Part shown: positions 35,035 to 43,124 of the stretch, piece after piece
Numbering within the stretch: position 1 is the first letter of the stretch
Layout of the letters: each line of letters starts with the position of its first letter
From: JBEKYD01 sp052148435
GTDB lineage: Bacteria > Acidobacteriota > Terriglobia > Bryobacterales > Bryobacteraceae
DNA length: 64,000 bases
Assembly: GCA_052148435.1 (NCBI GenBank)
Contig: JBKQIF010000188.1
Location: 30,030 to 94,029, forward strand
Direction of reading: 5' to 3'
Notes under the pieces: model-generated
What the model was told of the DNA's origin: nothing
Databases searched by the model: none
What the model saw: only the letters and a program-made list of their open reading frames with translations
Translations under genes and position numbers: made by a program

Positions 35035-36723
35035 CTACCCGTAACCACCTGGGGAGTCCGAACCGGTATCGCGTGCGGGCGGCGGAGAAACACTTCCGGG
35101 CCGTGCAGGACCGCGATTGGCTAGAAAGCGGTCCACAATCTCCGCGGCCACGTTCGCGACCATCGCCTTGTTTACAGCGGCCGGTTCAGCGGCGCAGGCC
35201 GAGCATCCGCAGGAAGGCGCCGCGGGGGATTTCGGCCGGGCGCCGATGCCCCGTGCCGCGAGATACCGTTCCACCGCGGCCACCACCGCCGGCCGATCGA
35301 GTGCGGCGGCCGCCTCGCCCGCGCCAGCCGTGGGCGCGGCGTCCATCCGCAGCGGCATCTCGAAGGCCTGCTCCGGTTCCCGCACCACGTAGGCCAAGCG
35401 CTTGAGGTTGATAAGGTGCTGCGGCCCGATGTTATCCGAGGTGATGTTGCCGGCCACCGCGCCGCAGCCCAGCGTCATGGCCGGAAAAACATTGGTGGTG
35501 ATACCGGTAGAGCCTTGCGGAGCCGGCGTATTTACCAGTACCCGCATGGCGGGGACGCGCAGCCCGTATTCGCGGATACGGGCATCGTCGCGGGCGTAAA
35601 TCACGGCCGTATGGCCCAGCCCGCCGAACTTCAACAGGGCATGGCAGGTATCGAGAGCGGCCGGAAAATCCTTGACGAAACACAGCGCCAGCACCGGCGA
35701 GAGCTTCTCCACGGACAGCGGATGCTGCTTGCCGACGCCGCCGATCTCGGCGCACAGGATGGTGGTGCCGCCGGGCACTTCGAATCCCGCCATCCGCGCC
35801 AGCTTGGCCGGGGCCTGCCCCACGCACTGCGGGTTGATGGACCAGTTGGGCAGTACCAGCAGCTTGCTCAGCGCCCGCGCCTGCTCTTCGGTACAAAGGT
35901 GCGCGCGATTCTGCCGGAGCAAGTCCAGAATGCGGCCGCGGAGCGAAGTTTCGGCAACGAGCGCCTGTTCGCTCGAACAGACCGTGCCGTAGTCGAACGA
36001 CTTGCCGGCAATAATCTTGCGGACGGCTTCGTCGAGGTCCGCCGACGCATCGACCAGCACGGGAACATTGCCCGGACCGACTCCGAAGGCCGGTTTGCCG
36101 CTCGAATACGCCGCCTTGACGATGCCGGCGCCGCCGGTAGCCAGGATCACCCCGGTGAGCTCGTGCTTCATGAGCGCTCCGGTGCCCTCCAAGGTGGCGT
36201 TATCGACGCACTGGATGATGCCCTCCGGAGCTCCGGCTTCGACCGCGGCTTGCGCCAGAATAGCGGTGGTAGCGCAGGTGCACCGGTGCGCGCGGGGGTG
36301 CGGGCTCACCACCACCCCGTTGGCCGCCTTCAGCGAAATCAGCACTTTGTAGATGGCCGTGGAAGTGGGATTGGTGGTAGGCAGAATCGCCGCGACGACC
36401 CCCACCGGGACGGCGATTTCCACGATTTTCTCGTCCGCCAGTTCGCGCACGACGCCCACGGTTTTCATGCCGCGCATGCGGCGCGGAAGCCAGTCGCTGG
36501 CAAGCAGGTTCTTGATGTACTTGTCGGCGGCGTTGCCGTAGCCGGTCTCTTCTACCGCCAGCTCGGCCAGGCGGCGCGCATTGGCCCGCGCGGCGGACGC
36601 CGTCCGCTCCACAATGGCGTCCACCTGGGCCTGCGAAAATGTGCGGTATTGCTGCCAGGCGGCGTGGGCTTTGGCGACCTTGGTTCGGACCTCCTGTATG
36701 GAAAGAAGGTCTTTGTCGAGCAT
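35035..36723 (-). CDS. CoA-acylating aldehyde dehydrogenase with a long C-terminal extension (microcompartment type)
   Basis: Related to EutE/PduP and the ALDH part of AdhE, which convert an aldehyde to the acyl-CoA. Catalytic Cys249 is in FDYGTVCSSEQALVAE; the Rossmann loop ILATGGAGIVKAAYSSGKPA and GPGNVPVLVD are clear. At 562 residues it exceeds the usual 450-490. The surplus lies C-terminal (about 460-562): a helix RPAVVAAVERYLAARG, a Cys cluster CGCSAC, and a second amphipathic helix ANVAAEIVDRFLANRG. Helices like these often serve as cargo-targeting peptides for shell proteins. The BMC shell gene lies 6 nt or so upstream, on the same strand. Confidence 0.88.
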   Translation of the reverse strand: MLDKDLLSIQEVRTKVAKAHAAWQQYRTFSQAQVDAIVERTASAARANARRLAELAVEETGYGNAADKYIKNLLASDWLPRRMRGMKTVGVVRELADEKIVEIAVPVGVVAAILPTTNPTSTAIYKVLISLKAANGVVVSPHPRAHRCTCATTAILAQAAVEAGAPEGIIQCVDNATLEGTGALMKHELTGVILATGGAGIVKAAYSSGKPAFGVGPGNVPVLVDASADLDEAVRKIIAGKSFDYGTVCSSEQALVAETSLRGRILDLLRQNRAHLCTEEQARALSKLLVLPNWSINPQCVGQAPAKLARMAGFEVPGGTTILCAEIGGVGKQHPLSVEKLSPVLALCFVKDFPAALDTCHALLKFGGLGHTAVIYARDDARIREYGLRVPAMRVLVNTPAPQGSTGITTNVFPAMTLGCGAVAGNITSDNIGPQHLINLKRLAYVVREPEQAFEMPLRMDAAPTAGAGEAAAALDRPAVVAAVERYLAARGIGARPKSPAAPSCGCSACAAEPAAVNKAMVANVAAEIVDRFLANRGPARPGSVSPPPARDTGSDSPGGYG

Positions 36724-36729
36724 GGGGAA

Positions 36730-37008
36730 CTACTTCTTGAAAGTCGTGGGGAGGACCTTCTCCACCTCTTCGTGAGGCCTCGGGATCACGTGGACCGCGA
36801 TCAGTTCGCCCACCCGGCGAGCTGCCGCGGCGCCGGCGTCCGTCGCCGCTTTCACCGCGCCCACGTCCCCGCGCACGGTAACGCAAACCAGGCCCGCGCC
36901 CACAAACTCTTTCCCGGTCAGGACCACGTTGGCGGTCTTCACCATGGCATCGGCCGCCTCGATGGCGCCGATCAGCCCTTTAGTTTCAATCATGCCGAGG
37001 GCTTCCAT
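36730..37008 (-). CDS. Bacterial microcompartment hexameric shell protein (BMC-H)
   Basis: A 92-residue single-BMC-domain protein that should form hexamers tiling a compartment shell. MEALGMIETKGLIGAIEAAD and the pore-region stretch VTVRGDVGAVKAATDAG are the family hallmarks; the C-terminus HVIPRPHEEVEKVLPTT is also typical of PduA/EutM-like proteins. The frame is open to a GTG at 37023, but GGAGG (37022-37018) puts the start at ATG 37011 or 37008; I take 37008. It is followed closely by the acylating ALDH. No pentameric or trimeric shell gene is in the window. Confidence 0.93.
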   Translation of the reverse strand: MEALGMIETKGLIGAIEAADAMVKTANVVLTGKEFVGAGLVCVTVRGDVGAVKAATDAGAAAARRVGELIAVHVIPRPHEEVEKVLPTTFKK

Positions 37009-37259
37009 CATTTGATCCTCCACACTGCCGAATCGAACTCGAAAAGGAAGCTACCACCGTAGCACAATTGCGCTGCCACAGCTTTGCCGGGCGCTCGGGC
37101 ACGCATTAATTCCACCCGGCCGAGACAGCACCTCCTTAGCCTCTCACCCAGAGTTATATGAAGTGATTTTAATTACCATTTAAGCAACGCTTCATGTGCC
37201 GTCCGCTATGCTAGATACCAAGACGAGATAAATCGTCGCAATCCAAAGGAGAAACCGCA
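37009..37259. promoter_or_regulatory. Divergent promoter region between shell gene and small peptide gene
   Basis: 251 nt between two genes reading away from each other. The part nearest the peptide gene (about 37150-37215) is AT-rich and includes the small inverted repeat AAGC-AAC-GCTT at about 37182-37192 and a TATGCT box at about 37207, a possible -10 element. An AAAGGAG Shine-Dalgarno sequence follows at about 37245-37251. The part nearest the shell gene is GC-rich; no further structure was noticed. Confidence 0.35.
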
Positions 37260-37415
37260 ATGAAGAAACTGATGACGCTGATGCTGGGCCTGGCTTTCCT
37301 GACAACCACCGTAGTCGTGACCTTCGCGCAGGACACTGCCACCACCAGCAAGAAGAAAAAGAGCAAGAAGAACACCAAGACCGCAGATACGACCACCAAG
37401 GCGAACGTCCACTAG
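37260..37415 (+). CDS. Small secreted lysine-rich peptide (51 aa)
   Basis: A short gene below the usual size cut-off. The ATG at 37260 has AAAGGAG 8 nt upstream. The 51-residue product starts with a clean signal peptide (MKKLMTLMLGLAFLTTTVVV, cleaved after TFA). The mature part of about 28 residues, from QDTATTSKKKKSKKN onward, is rich in Lys and Thr and very basic, with no Cys. An intrinsic terminator follows at 37445-37490, so it is a monocistronic unit. Similar short Lys/Thr secreted peptides of unknown role are common in Acidobacteriota genomes as far as I recall; that remark is from memory. Confidence 0.75.
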   Translation: MKKLMTLMLGLAFLTTTVVVTFAQDTATTSKKKKSKKNTKTADTTTKANVH

Positions 37416-37444
37416 GCTCGGTCCGTACTTCGGCAAATTCGGAG

Positions 37445-37490
37445 AGCCGCGTCTGGCGCTCGGGCCGTGCGCGGCTTTCCTCTTTTCTCC
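37445..37490 (+). terminator. Intrinsic terminator after the small peptide gene
   Basis: AGCCGCG (37445-37451) pairs with CGCGGCT (37470-37476) around an 18-nt GC-rich loop, followed by the pyrimidine tract TTTCCTCTTTTCTCC. It lies 30 nt past the peptide stop codon and supports the reality of that gene. Confidence 0.7.
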
Positions 37491-37645
37491 CCTCCCGCAG
37501 TTTTGCCCTCCTGAAGCTCCGTCCCCGGTTGTAGAGTTCCGCACTCATCCCCAAACCGCCGGCTAAGCCTGGCTTTTCACCGGCTTCCATAAATGGCGAG
37601 GCTGTAACCTTAATCTTTTGGACAACGCCCCTTATCGCGTAGGAA

Positions 37646-38812
37646 ATGCGAAGGAACTCAAGCGTTGGGAAGCTCACAAGAGTCGGGATTGCGGCGTTGG
37701 TTTCCGCTGCCTCGATCTGGGGACAGGCGCAGAGCGCGCCCGCGGCTGCCGCTCGCGCGCGAGTTGCAGGTACGGTCGTGTCGGTGAATGCCGAGAGCAA
37801 GCAACTGGCAATCAAGACCGACAAGGGCGAGACGGTGACTGTGACCATCACGGACCGCTCCTTCGTACTGCGCTTGCCACCCGGCGAGCACGACACCAAA
37901 AAGGCCCTGCCGATCGCCTTGAAGGATGTGAACGCGGGCGACCTCGCGGTGGCCAGCGGCGCGGCTTCCGCCGACCAGAAGGGTTTCGAGGCCCATACGA
38001 TCCTCATCAGGACCCAGGCCGACGTGGCGCAGGTTCGTGAAAAGGAAATGGAAGACTGGCAGAAGCGCGGTAGTACCGGAATCGTGGCTTCGATCGATCT
38101 GAGTGCCAAGACTCTCACTATCAAAGCCGGCTCCAGGACGCTGACGGTCCAACCCTCGGCCAAGACGGAGTATCAGCGTTACGCTCTGGAATCCGCCAAG
38201 ATGAGCGACGCCAAGCCGGGGACATTCGACCAGATTAGAATCGGCGACCAGGTGAACGTGTTGGGAGACAAGAACGCGGACGGCACGTCGGTCGCGGCGG
38301 AAAAGGTAGTTTCCGGCTCGTTTCCCCAGCTTGCCGCGACCGTCGTTTCGGTGGACGCCGCCGCCGGCATCCTCACCGTGAAGGATCTGGCGACCAAAAA
38401 GAACAGGTTTATACGGGTCACACCCGATACCACCATGCGCAAGCTGCCGCCGGAACTGGCCGCCAGGCTGGCTCGGCGTTACCAGCCCGCCGGAGGGCAG
38501 GACGCCGGCGGCGGGGGTGGGCGACGAGGCGGCGGTTCGGGCCAGCCGGATATGCCGGGCGGGGGCGCGCGGGGCGGACGCGGCGCCGACCTGAAGCAGA
38601 TGCTCGACCGGTTGCCGGCTGTGCCGCCTGCCGACCTCAAAGCCGGCGACGCAATCATGGTGTCGACTACCGAAGGCACGGATTCCAGTCATTCCACGGC
38701 TATCATGTTACTCGCCGGCGTGGAGCCTCTTCTCACGGCATCTCCCGCGGCCACGCGCGACATCATGAGCGGCTGGAATCTCGGCGGCGGCGCAGGCGGC
38801 GAGGGTAACTAG
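37646..38812 (+). CDS. Secreted protein with DUF5666-like beta repeats
   Basis: A 388-residue exported protein, signal peptide about 1-30 ending in GQAQS. At least three similar beta modules follow: VAGTVVSVNAESKQLAIKTD, GIVASIDLSAKTLTIKAGSR and AATVVSVDAAAGILTVKDLA, the OB-fold-like pattern of DUF5666. A Gly/Arg-rich loop (about 285-315) with a PGGGARGGRG run separates the last module. Start ATG 37646 or a nearby codon; no strong Shine-Dalgarno sequence. It lies 61 nt before a TonB-dependent receptor that has its own Gly-rich loop, and the two may be co-expressed. Confidence 0.72.
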   Translation: MRRNSSVGKLTRVGIAALVSAASIWGQAQSAPAAAARARVAGTVVSVNAESKQLAIKTDKGETVTVTITDRSFVLRLPPGEHDTKKALPIALKDVNAGDLAVASGAASADQKGFEAHTILIRTQADVAQVREKEMEDWQKRGSTGIVASIDLSAKTLTIKAGSRTLTVQPSAKTEYQRYALESAKMSDAKPGTFDQIRIGDQVNVLGDKNADGTSVAAEKVVSGSFPQLAATVVSVDAAAGILTVKDLATKKNRFIRVTPDTTMRKLPPELAARLARRYQPAGGQDAGGGGGRRGGGSGQPDMPGGGARGGRGADLKQMLDRLPAVPPADLKAGDAIMVSTTEGTDSSHSTAIMLLAGVEPLLTASPAATRDIMSGWNLGGGAGGEGN

Positions 38813-38873
38813 CGGCCGTCCGCGTGGCCCGCTTTGGGAACGACTTAGGGAAATCTCATTCAGGGGAAGCAAA

Positions 38874-41800
38874 GTGAATTCGCGAAAGCTACAACTGTGG
38901 GTTCTTGGTATCGTGCTCACGGCCGCCTGCGCCTGGGCGCAGCAGACCAGCGGCACGCTAAAAGGCGTTCTGATGGACGACTCCGGTGCCGTGATTCCGG
39001 CGGCCAAAGTGTCCCTGGCGGGCGGCAGCGGCAGTAAGACCGCGCAAACCCAGGCGGACGGCAGCTACACGTTTGTCGGCCTGGCTCCCGGGAATTACAC
39101 GGTCTCGGTCGGCTTTCCCGGGTTCGCCACGTTCTCCAAGCAGGTCACCGTGAACGCTGGGAACTCCGTGCAACTCCCCATTCAACTCGCGATCAGCAGC
39201 GAAAAGCAGGAAGTCACGGTGCAGGAAGAGTCCACCAACGCCGTGAGCGTCGAACCGGATAACAACGCCACCGCTCTGGTGATCAAGGGCTCCGACCTGG
39301 AAGCGTTGCCGGACGATCCCGACGATCTGTCCGATGCGCTGCAGGCCCTGGCCGGCCCCGGCGCCGGGCCCAATGGCGGGCAGATCTACATCGATGGTTT
39401 CAGCGGCGGCCAGTTGCCGCCCAAGGAATCCATCCGCGAAATCCGCATCAACCAGAACCCCTTTTCCGCCGAATTCGACAGGCTCGGCTTCGGGCGCATC
39501 GAGATTCTGACCAAGCCCGGCACCGACAAGCTGCGCGGCGCCATCTCCTTTTTCGATACCGACTCGGTTTTCGATTCGCGCAACCCGCTGGTCAACAACA
39601 AGCCCGACTATTCCAATCGCCAATTTGCCGCCAACGTGGGTAGCTCTTTGAGCAAGAAGGCGTCCTTCTTCGTCGATTTCAACCGGCGAGATATTGAGAA
39701 TAATTCGATCGTAGTGGCCGACTACTTCAGCCCTGCCACCCTGACTCAGTCCAGTATCAATACCGCCGTCCTGACCCCGTCGACCTTTACGGTCATCGCG
39801 CCGCGCATCGACTACGCGCTCTCCGGCAACAACACTTTAACGGTGCGTGTCGAAGAGCGCATCAATTCGCAGAACAATGCCGGCCTGGGCGGCACCAAGC
39901 TGCCGGCGCCCTATTCCGATCTGGCGTACAACACCAACGGAGACGGCCAGAACGTGATGGTGACCGAGACCTCCGTTCTAAGTTCCAAAGTGGTGAATGA
40001 AACGCGCTTCCAGTTCACCCGGAACTGGTCGATTTCGGCCGGCAACCTGGTTCCACAGATCAATGTCGCGGGTTCGTTCATCACGGGCGGCAACGGATTG
40101 GGAGACACCCACGATCTTTCCACTCACTACGAGTTGCAGAACTTTACCTCGATTTTGAAAGGTCCTCATACCCTCAAAGCCGGGGTGCGGGTGCGGCGCA
40201 ACAGCGACCGCAGCAATCAGCCCGCGGGTTTTAACGGAGCGTTCACTTTTCTGGGCGGCGTGGAACCGGCTCTCGATGCCAGCAACAACATCGAATACGA
40301 TTCGAGCGGCAACCCCCTCACCGTGACGCTGACTTCGCTGCAGCAATACGAGCGCCAGGTGACGCTCGCCGCCGCGGGTTATAACGAGACCCAGATTCAG
40401 AACCTGGGCGGCGGTCCCTCGCGTTTCGGCATTCAGGCGGGCCAGTCCTATATCAGCCGCGACGTTTGGGACGTGGCTCCCTACGCGCAGGACGATTGGC
40501 GAGTCCGGCCGAACCTCACCGTGAGCCTGGGGCTGCGTTACGAAACTCAGACGTTGATCCACGATTATCACGATTGGGCGCCGCGTCTCGGGTTTGCCTG
40601 GGCGCCCGGTACGGCCAAGAACGGCCGGCAGAAAACCGTCGTCCGCGGCGGCTTCGGCATTTTCTACGACCGCGTCAGCACCAGCCTGTTCGAGACCGCG
40701 GCGCTGAACAACGGCACTGCCCAGGTCGACTATACGGTTTACAATCCGACCTTTTACCCCAACATTCCGACGCTCTCCTCGCTGAACACAGGCCAAAACA
40801 CGATCTGGCGCGTGGGTCCGAATCTGCAGGCCGATTACAGTTTGCAAAGCGCCGTCGGCGTCGAACGCCAGTTGCCGCGCAACACCACCGTCGCGGCGAC
40901 TTTTACCGACAACCGCACGGTTCACATGCTGCAGACGATTCCCCTCAATACGCCTTTCCCGGGCACTTTCAACCCCGCGCTGCCGCTGAGCGCAACCAAC
41001 GGCGTTTTTCCGTACGGCTACGCCGCCGGCAACATTTTCCAATATGAGTCCGGCGGCTATCTCAACCAGAAGATCATGATGGTTAACTTCAACACCCGCT
41101 TCAGCCCCAGGGTTTCGCTGTTCGGGAACTATGCGTTGACCTACGCCAAGGATCTTCCGTCCACCCCGACCGACCCGTACGACTTTGCGCTCGATTACGG
41201 CCGGTCAACCCTGGACCGCCGCAACAACTTCCAACTGATCGGCAACGTTCTCGCACCCGGCATGATCCGCTTCGCGCCGTTTGTGACGGTGCGTTCCGGC
41301 CTGCCCTACGACGTCCTGCTGGGCCAAGACGTGTTCGGCGACACGGAAACCAACGCCCGCGCGGAGTTCGCCTCCAATGCGACCTGTGCCAGCGTGGTGC
41401 GCTCGGGCAACAACGTGTGCTCGCCCTATGGCACGTTCACCACTTACACTGTGGGCAACTCGAATACGTTTTCGAATCTGGTCCCGCGCGACTACCTCAC
41501 CATGCCGGGCCTGGTATCCGTTAACCTCCGCATCTATCGCGTGTTCGGCTTTGGCCCCGTGCGCGGCAGTGCGGCGCAACCGGGCGGGCGCGGCGGCATG
41601 GGCGGACCGGGCGGCCCGGGCGGCCCGGGCGGCGGTGGCCGCGGCGGTGGCGGCATGCGCATGGGCCCCGGTGGCGGCGGGCGCGGCATGGGTGGCGACA
41701 CCACCGAGCATCGCTACAACGTCACGCTGTCCGTGAATTTCGAAAATCTGTTCAACCATTTCAATCCCGGCGGTTACCAGGGAGCCATCACCAATCCGCT

Positions 41801-41918
41801 CTTTCTGCAACCGACTTCGGTCAATACCGGTTTCGGCGGCGGCGGCTTTGGTGGCGGTGGGGCCGGATCGAGCGCCAACAACCGGCGCATCCAGATGGGC
41901 CTTCGTTTCACGTTTTGA
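38874..41918 (+). CDS. TonB-dependent receptor, Oar-like, with CarboxypepD regulatory domain
   Basis: A 1014-residue outer-membrane receptor. Signal peptide about 1-22 (ends ACAWAQ), then a carboxypeptidase-regulatory-like domain (about 25-105, GTLKGVLMDDSGAVIPAAKV and YTFVGLAPGNYTVSVGFPGF), a plug (about 110-220, IYIDGFSGGQLPPKESIREI) and a large barrel ending RIQMGLRFTF. A Gly-rich, Met-containing loop lies at about 900-945. Start GTG 38874 with a weak AGGGGA upstream. The family is strongly expanded in Acidobacteriota, and the transported ligand is unknown. Confidence 0.9.
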   Translation: MNSRKLQLWVLGIVLTAACAWAQQTSGTLKGVLMDDSGAVIPAAKVSLAGGSGSKTAQTQADGSYTFVGLAPGNYTVSVGFPGFATFSKQVTVNAGNSVQLPIQLAISSEKQEVTVQEESTNAVSVEPDNNATALVIKGSDLEALPDDPDDLSDALQALAGPGAGPNGGQIYIDGFSGGQLPPKESIREIRINQNPFSAEFDRLGFGRIEILTKPGTDKLRGAISFFDTDSVFDSRNPLVNNKPDYSNRQFAANVGSSLSKKASFFVDFNRRDIENNSIVVADYFSPATLTQSSINTAVLTPSTFTVIAPRIDYALSGNNTLTVRVEERINSQNNAGLGGTKLPAPYSDLAYNTNGDGQNVMVTETSVLSSKVVNETRFQFTRNWSISAGNLVPQINVAGSFITGGNGLGDTHDLSTHYELQNFTSILKGPHTLKAGVRVRRNSDRSNQPAGFNGAFTFLGGVEPALDASNNIEYDSSGNPLTVTLTSLQQYERQVTLAAAGYNETQIQNLGGGPSRFGIQAGQSYISRDVWDVAPYAQDDWRVRPNLTVSLGLRYETQTLIHDYHDWAPRLGFAWAPGTAKNGRQKTVVRGGFGIFYDRVSTSLFETAALNNGTAQVDYTVYNPTFYPNIPTLSSLNTGQNTIWRVGPNLQADYSLQSAVGVERQLPRNTTVAATFTDNRTVHMLQTIPLNTPFPGTFNPALPLSATNGVFPYGYAAGNIFQYESGGYLNQKIMMVNFNTRFSPRVSLFGNYALTYAKDLPSTPTDPYDFALDYGRSTLDRRNNFQLIGNVLAPGMIRFAPFVTVRSGLPYDVLLGQDVFGDTETNARAEFASNATCASVVRSGNNVCSPYGTFTTYTVGNSNTFSNLVPRDYLTMPGLVSVNLRIYRVFGFGPVRGSAAQPGGRGGMGGPGGPGGPGGGGRGGGGMRMGPGGGGRGMGGDTTEHRYNVTLSVNFENLFNHFNPGGYQGAITNPLFLQPTSVNTGFGGGGFGGGGAGSSANNRRIQMGLRFTF

Positions 41919-42029
41919 CGTGGCGCAGCCGTTCCTGGCCGCTTGCATCCTGGGAGGCGGCGTGTACCTGGTTGTCGCCGCTCCCCGCCGCGTTGCCCAA
42001 AAACACAGTCGCAATCGAGCGGTTGCTGT

Positions 42030-42065
42030 TATACTGCTTACCATTTCAAGGCCAAAATGGAAATT
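42030..42065 (+). promoter_or_regulatory. Shared upstream motif, copy 1
   Basis: TATACTGCTTA (42030-42040), then AAAATGGAAATT (42054-42065). The same two blocks, with a spacing one nt longer, occur at 45917-45953 before the glycosidase gene. TATACT fits a -10 box, so the motif may be a promoter with a conserved 5' leader. In this copy the nearest start codon is ATG 42119, 54 nt downstream. Confidence 0.45.
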
Positions 42066-42118
42066 CCTATCAAGAGCGATGGGGCGTTGCGGAACTTCAA
42101 TAGCAAGAGGGGCGACAA

Positions 42119-42280
42119 ATGAGTATTGCGCGGTATTTCTGGATATTTGCGATTTATCTTCTATTCACTCCTGCCTTCGCAGCGCCTGAAGCAGCCGCCT
42201 GTCCGGAATTTTCGCGTCTGATGGCCTCGGAGCGCACCGAGAGCGCCATCATTCCTTTTCGTTCGATAATCGATACGAGA
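42119..42280 (+). pseudogene. Possible 5' remnant of a secreted-protein gene
   Basis: ATG 42119 opens a frame with a good signal peptide, MSIARYFWIFAIYLLFTPAF, cleaved after AA. After about 50 codons the same frame becomes the out-of-frame shadow of the methyltransferase gene (from 42280) and turns into Arg/Ser-rich sequence. It carries the upstream motif shared with the glycosidase gene. It may be the start of a gene truncated by the arrival of the methyltransferase DNA, or simply chance; evidence is limited to the signal peptide and motif. Confidence 0.3.
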
Positions 42281-43059
42281 TGCCCTCACGAACTTCGCAG
42301 GAACAGTTCGATCGCCAGGCGGCGCAGTACAACGCGCAGTGGAATGCGTGGAACCGCGAATCGCTCTCGTGGCTCATCGAACACGCGCACTGCCGGCCTT
42401 CGCACAGGTTGTTGGATGTCGCCACGGGCGCCGGTTTCACGGCTGTGGCCTTCGCGCCCCTGGTTGCGGAGGTGACTGGCCTGGACGTCTCTGCGGCTAT
42501 GTTACGAAAGGCCCGAGAGCGAGCACGGGCGGCCGGGCTTCGCAACCTGGTCTTTGAGACCGGGGCGGCCGAATCTCTTCCCTTCCCGCCAGACGGCTTC
42601 GACGGCGTGCTTTGCCGCCTGGCGGCCCACCATTTCCTCTCCGCGCCGAAGTTCGTTGCGGAAGCTTACCGGGTGCTGCGGCCGGGCGGGCGACTGTTGG
42701 TGGCCGATTCCGCCGAACCGGACAACGCGCCGGAAGTGGATGCCTGGCACAACCACGTCGAGGTTCTACGGGACGGCTCGCACGTCCGCAACTACACTCC
42801 TGCGGAATGGCGTGGCTTCGTCACTGGCGCCGGTTTCGTGCTGGAGGAGTTGGATCAGGTGCGGGAAACCGTGCCGATCACCCTGCGGGCGTGGCTCAAG
42901 AAGGGCGGCTGCCGCGGGGAGGCGGCAGCCGAGGTACGCCGCCTGTTCCTCGAAGCGCCGGCGGAGGTGGCGCGGACATTCTCCATCACCCGAATGCCGG
43001 ACGGCGACATCAGCTTCCAGTGGATCCGGATCGCACTGTCCGCGCGCAAGCCGGGCTAA
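42280..43059 (+). CDS. Class I SAM-dependent methyltransferase
   Basis: A 259-residue soluble enzyme of the UbiE/Methyltransf_11 type. The SAM-binding motif I is LLDVATGAGFTAVAFAPL, followed by VTGLDVSAAMLRKARERA and the post-II ESLPFPPDGFDGVLCR. The substrate cannot be inferred. No clear Shine-Dalgarno sequence precedes ATG 42280. It is convergent with the MEMO-AMMECR1 gene, 65 nt away. Confidence 0.88.
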   Translation: MPSRTSQEQFDRQAAQYNAQWNAWNRESLSWLIEHAHCRPSHRLLDVATGAGFTAVAFAPLVAEVTGLDVSAAMLRKARERARAAGLRNLVFETGAAESLPFPPDGFDGVLCRLAAHHFLSAPKFVAEAYRVLRPGGRLLVADSAEPDNAPEVDAWHNHVEVLRDGSHVRNYTPAEWRGFVTGAGFVLEELDQVRETVPITLRAWLKKGGCRGEAAAEVRRLFLEAPAEVARTFSITRMPDGDISFQWIRIALSARKPG

Positions 43060-43124
43060 CGGCTCCCTTCCAGGAAAAATACGGTGGCATGCTGGATTTC
43101 ATGGTGTTCCGGGCGTCCACCCGC

